DNA from: Leadbetterella sp.
Lineage (GTDB): Bacteria; Bacteroidota; Bacteroidia; Cytophagales; Spirosomataceae
Reading direction: 5' to 3'
Length of the DNA stretch: 64,000 bases
Assembly: GCA_021740125.1 (NCBI GenBank)
Contig: JAIPAJ010000002.1
Coordinates: forward strand, 1-64,000
The translations under genes were made by a program, and so were the position numbers. Positions 61,027 through 64,000 of this stretch are shown in pieces; positions within the stretch are counted from its first letter, which is position 1, and each line of letters begins with the position of its first letter. The notes beneath the pieces were generated by a model, which worked only from the letters and a program-made list of their open reading frames with translations, had not been told where the DNA came from and made no database searches.

Positions 61027-63303
61027 TTATTCTGTTTGTCCTCTTGATACATTACTTACACCATCTATTTCTTCCAATTTTGACATCAGAATATCCAAAT
61101 GTTTTGTATCAAACACATACACTTTTATTTTTCCCTCAAATATTCCGTCGAAAGTTTCTACAGATAAGCCTCTCATGTTGATGTGCAGCTCTCCCGAAAT
61201 AACTTTTGAAATATCCTGAATCATACCTACTCTGTCTATTCCACTGAGGTCTATTGATACTAAATAAGACTTTTCAATTTGGCTTGCCCATCGAGCTTTT
61301 ATTACCCTGTTTCCATAATTTGAAAGTAATTGCTGAGCATTTGGACAGAGGTTTCGATGAATTTTAATTCCTTCATTTATTGTTAAAAACCCAAAAACGT
61401 CATCCCCAGGTATTGGATTGCAACATCTTGAAAGTGTGAAATCGATGTGCTGCATGTCGTCACCAATTAGTAGTGTGTCGTTACCCTTGGTTTGTTTTAT
61501 TTCTTTTTCAAAACTCTTGGCATCTTTGAAGGCCTTTTCATCTATAACAATTTTTTTCTGGCGATTAACCAAAGCTTCTCTTTCGTGTTTGAACTTCTTT
61601 ATTTCATCAGGTAAAATATAACCTTTTCCGAAGAAGTAAAATAATTCGTTGTAATCTTTCTTATTAAAAAAGGCCCTGAGTTGGTTAAATGTTTCCAGGT
61701 TGTTTTCTAAGCCAAGATGTTTCAGTTTCTTTATTATTAACTCTTTGCCTTCCGTTACATATCCTTTATTGGACTCTTTGAGGGTATCTTTTATTCTTGC
61801 CTTAGCTTTTGAGGTCACCACAAACCTCAGCCAATCTTCAGATGGTTTCTGGTTTTTGGTGGTTAGAATCTCCACTTGGTCGCCATTTTGCAAAACATGA
61901 CTAATGGGCACCAAATGGCTGTTTACCTTTCCTGCCGTACATTTCCTACCGATTTCGGTATGTACGTCAAACGCAAAGTCCAGCACGGTGGCCCCTTTTC
62001 TGAGCACTTTTAGGTCACCTTTTGGCGTAAATACAAATATTTCTTCGTTGAAAAGATTCCCTCTAAAGTCTTCTAAAAATTCAATGGCCGAGCTATCTTT
62101 TGATGCGAGTGTGTCTCGCACCTGATTCAGCCAATTGTCGAGGGGTTTGTCGAGGGAAGTGTCTGCTCCCTTGTATTTCCAATGGGCGGCATAACCTTTT
62201 TCGGCTATTTCATCCATGCGTTCGGTACGGATTTGTACTTCCACCCAAACACCAGCATTGCTCATAACGGTGGTATGCAAGGATTCATAACCATTAGCAC
62301 GAGGAGTAGAAATCCAGTCTTTTAGTCGGTCTGGGTTTGGTCTGTACTCATCTGTGACTATAGAATATGCTTGCCAACAGGCAGCCTTTTCTTTTTCTTT
62401 TTCTTGGGGAGGTATACCTCTAAGGATTATTCGTATCGCAAAAAGGTCGTAAATGTTCTCGAAGGTTACATTTTGGGCATTGAGTTTTTTCCAAATAGAA
62501 TATATGTGTTTGGGTCTACCTTTGATGTAAAAATCAAGTTTAGCTTCTTTAAGTCGCTTTGAAATTGGCCTCATGAAACCGTCTATTAACTTCTTTCTGG
62601 CTGTCTTTGAGGTATTTAGCCTTAAAGAAATGTCTTTGTAAACTTCTGGTTCGGTATATTTCAAGTACAGGTCTTCTAGTTCTGACTTTATTTGATATAA
62701 TCCTAATCTATGGGCTAGAGGAGCATAAATGTAAATAGTTTCATGGGCAATTTTTAGCTGCGAATTGCGAGCCATGCTACCTAGCGTACGCATATTGTGT
62801 AGTCTATCTGCCAGTTTTATCAAAATCACTCGCACATCTTGCGAAAGCGTCAAAAGCATTTTTCTGAAATTCTCAGCTTGAGCAGATTGCGTTTGCTCAA
62901 AGTTTTCAGCAATTTTGGTTAGTCCATCTATAATTTGAGACACTTTGGGCCCAAAGTCCTTTTCTATTTCGGTCAAAGTTATCGCGGTATCTTCAACTAC
63001 ATCATGAAGCAAAGCACATATAATAGACGTAGGTCCAAGCCCGATTTCTTCCACACATATAAAGGCCACCTCAAGTGGATGATAAATATATGGCTCGCCC
63101 GATTTGCGACGCATTTCTTTGTGTGCCTCCATAGAAATGTCCAGGGCCTTTCTTATCAATTTGGTATCACCCTCTTTGATATGCTCCTTGGCTCCACGCA
63201 AGATTTTCTTATACCATTTAGTTATTTCCTTTTTTTCGGCCTCGGTATAGTATTCATGGGGCGACTCAACGGGTAATATGTTTTCTTTGCTTAATCCCAT
63301 CAA
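61027..63303 (-). CDS. rel: Bifunctional (p)ppGpp synthetase/hydrolase (RelA/SpoT homologue)
   Basis: HPLEVAFICVEEIGLGPTSIICALLHDVVEDT (HD), RANGYESLHTTVMSNAGVWVEVQIRTERMDEIAEKGYAAHWKYK, TGS and ACT domains. Confidence 0.97.
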   Translation of the reverse strand: MMGLSKENILPVESPHEYYTEAEKKEITKWYKKILRGAKEHIKEGDTKLIRKALDISMEAHKEMRRKSGEPYIYHPLEVAFICVEEIGLGPTSIICALLHDVVEDTAITLTEIEKDFGPKVSQIIDGLTKIAENFEQTQSAQAENFRKMLLTLSQDVRVILIKLADRLHNMRTLGSMARNSQLKIAHETIYIYAPLAHRLGLYQIKSELEDLYLKYTEPEVYKDISLRLNTSKTARKKLIDGFMRPISKRLKEAKLDFYIKGRPKHIYSIWKKLNAQNVTFENIYDLFAIRIILRGIPPQEKEKEKAACWQAYSIVTDEYRPNPDRLKDWISTPRANGYESLHTTVMSNAGVWVEVQIRTERMDEIAEKGYAAHWKYKGADTSLDKPLDNWLNQVRDTLASKDSSAIEFLEDFRGNLFNEEIFVFTPKGDLKVLRKGATVLDFAFDVHTEIGRKCTAGKVNSHLVPISHVLQNGDQVEILTTKNQKPSEDWLRFVVTSKAKARIKDTLKESNKGYVTEGKELIIKKLKHLGLENNLETFNQLRAFFNKKDYNELFYFFGKGYILPDEIKKFKHEREALVNRQKKIVIDEKAFKDAKSFEKEIKQTKGNDTLLIGDDMQHIDFTLSRCCNPIPGDDVFGFLTINEGIKIHRNLCPNAQQLLSNYGNRVIKARWASQIEKSYLVSIDLSGIDRVGMIQDISKVISGELHINMRGLSVETFDGIFEGKIKVYVFDTKHLDILMSKLEEIDGVSNVSRGQTE

Positions 63304-63436
63304 TTATTTTCCTATTTCTAAACAGATTTAATTTCTGCTAATGTATGCAAAAACTAATATTTTCTAAAACAAAATCGCGTTTAGGTTTGCTCAAAAAGAA
63401 ATTTCATTAAAATTCTTAAAAAACATTTGGGTTTTT

Positions 63437-63466
63437 TTGATTAATAAAAAAATAAATCTAACTTTG
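63437..63466 (+). promoter_or_regulatory. Bacteroidota-type promoter for tRNA-Leu
   Basis: TTG (63437-63439) and TAACTTTG (63459-63466), 19-bp spacing. Confidence 0.7.
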
Positions 63467-63497
63467 CACCCCGAATAATCGAAAGACATATTCATTT

Positions 63498-63579
63498 GCG
63501 GGCGTGGCGGAACTGGTAGACGTGCTAGACTTAGGATCTAGTGCCGCAAGGCGTGGGGGTTCGATTCCCTCCGCCCGTA
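63498..63579 (+). tRNA. tRNA-Leu (anticodon UAG)
   Basis: GCGGGCG...CGCCCGT acceptor, CTAGA CTTAGGA TCTAG anticodon arm, class II variable arm TGCCGCAAGGCGT, GGGGGTTCGATTCCCTC T-arm. Confidence 0.95.
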
Positions 63580-63584
63580 CTTCT

Positions 63585-63620
63585 AACCCTTCAATCCTCA
63601 GAAATGGTTGAAGGGTTTTT
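63585..63620 (+). terminator. Terminator downstream of tRNA-Leu
   Basis: AACCCTTCAA (63585-63594) / TTGAAGGGTT (63608-63617) followed by T-run. Confidence 0.75.
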
Positions 63621-63654
63621 AAATTTTATAGAGTTCGAACAAAAATTCAAGTAA

Positions 63655-64000
63655 ATGCAAACAAAATTTGACAAAGTTTCTTCTACAATAGCCAATCTTA
63701 CAGTAGAAGTTGGCGAAGAAGATTACAAAGGTTTAGTAGATAAAAAACTCAAAGAATACGCTAAAACGGCTCAAGTAAAAGGATTCAGACCAGGACATGT
63801 GCCACTTCAATATATCAAAAGTATTTATGGTAAAGGTGTATTGGTAGATGAGGTTATCAAAATTGCAAGTGATGAGGTAAATAAAACTATCACTGACAAT
63901 AAATTGAATGTGGTAGGTGAGCCTACACCAAAAGAAGACGCATATAAAATAGACTGGTCTGCCCAGAAAGAATTCGTTTTCGAATATGAAATCGGCTTTG
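63655..64000 (+). CDS. tig: Trigger factor, N-terminal part (truncated by window)
   Basis: MQTKFDKVSSTIANLTVEVGEEDYKGLVDKKLKEYAKTAQVKGFRPGHVPLQYIKSIYG; missing from the ORF track because it has no stop in the window. Confidence 0.9.
   Translation, partial: MQTKFDKVSSTIANLTVEVGEEDYKGLVDKKLKEYAKTAQVKGFRPGHVPLQYIKSIYGKGVLVDEVIKIASDEVNKTITDNKLNVVGEPTPKEDAYKIDWSAQKEFVFEYEIGF

Overview
This is a 64 kb stretch of a low-GC chromosome, probably Bacteroidota/Cytophagales (inferred from Bacteroidota-type -7 TAnnTTTG promoter matches, a GldJ-like gliding lipoprotein, a '3-coathanger'-type C-terminus and the lipoprotein families present). Gene content is mostly housekeeping and metabolic: mfd, gldJ-like, comF, exodeoxyribonuclease III, a DUF4175-like coiled-coil protein, mnmG, nadA, an S41 protease, an amidase, a molybdopterin oxidoreductase, GH39-like, metallophosphoesterase, YqgE/AlgH, arfB, nagB-like, ndh, a MocR-type regulator, gcvT, fabG, adenosine deaminase, ABC-F, a GH3 + serine-hydrolase fusion, LytTR, purA, fur, rel, tRNA-Leu(UAG), and a truncated trigger factor at the right edge. 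I see no CRISPR array, intact IS element, prophage or obvious defence island. The most notable signal is a putative replication-origin/centromere region. Two perfect 16-bp parS-type palindromes (TGTTTCACGTGAAACA, 25 bp apart) lie just upstream of mnmG. About 3.4 kb further on is an AT-rich intergenic region (16878-17251) with a cluster of DnaA-box-like 9-mers and a perfect 16-bp inverted repeat, and no dnaA gene nearby. Secondary observations are a HolD/UDG-fold-like orphan translationally coupled to purA, a rel-hyp-fur-purA-orphan gene run, operator candidates at HxlR and MocR divergons, REP-like palindromes, and a NagZ-like/serine-hydrolase fusion. All product calls come from reading the translations; no database search was run.
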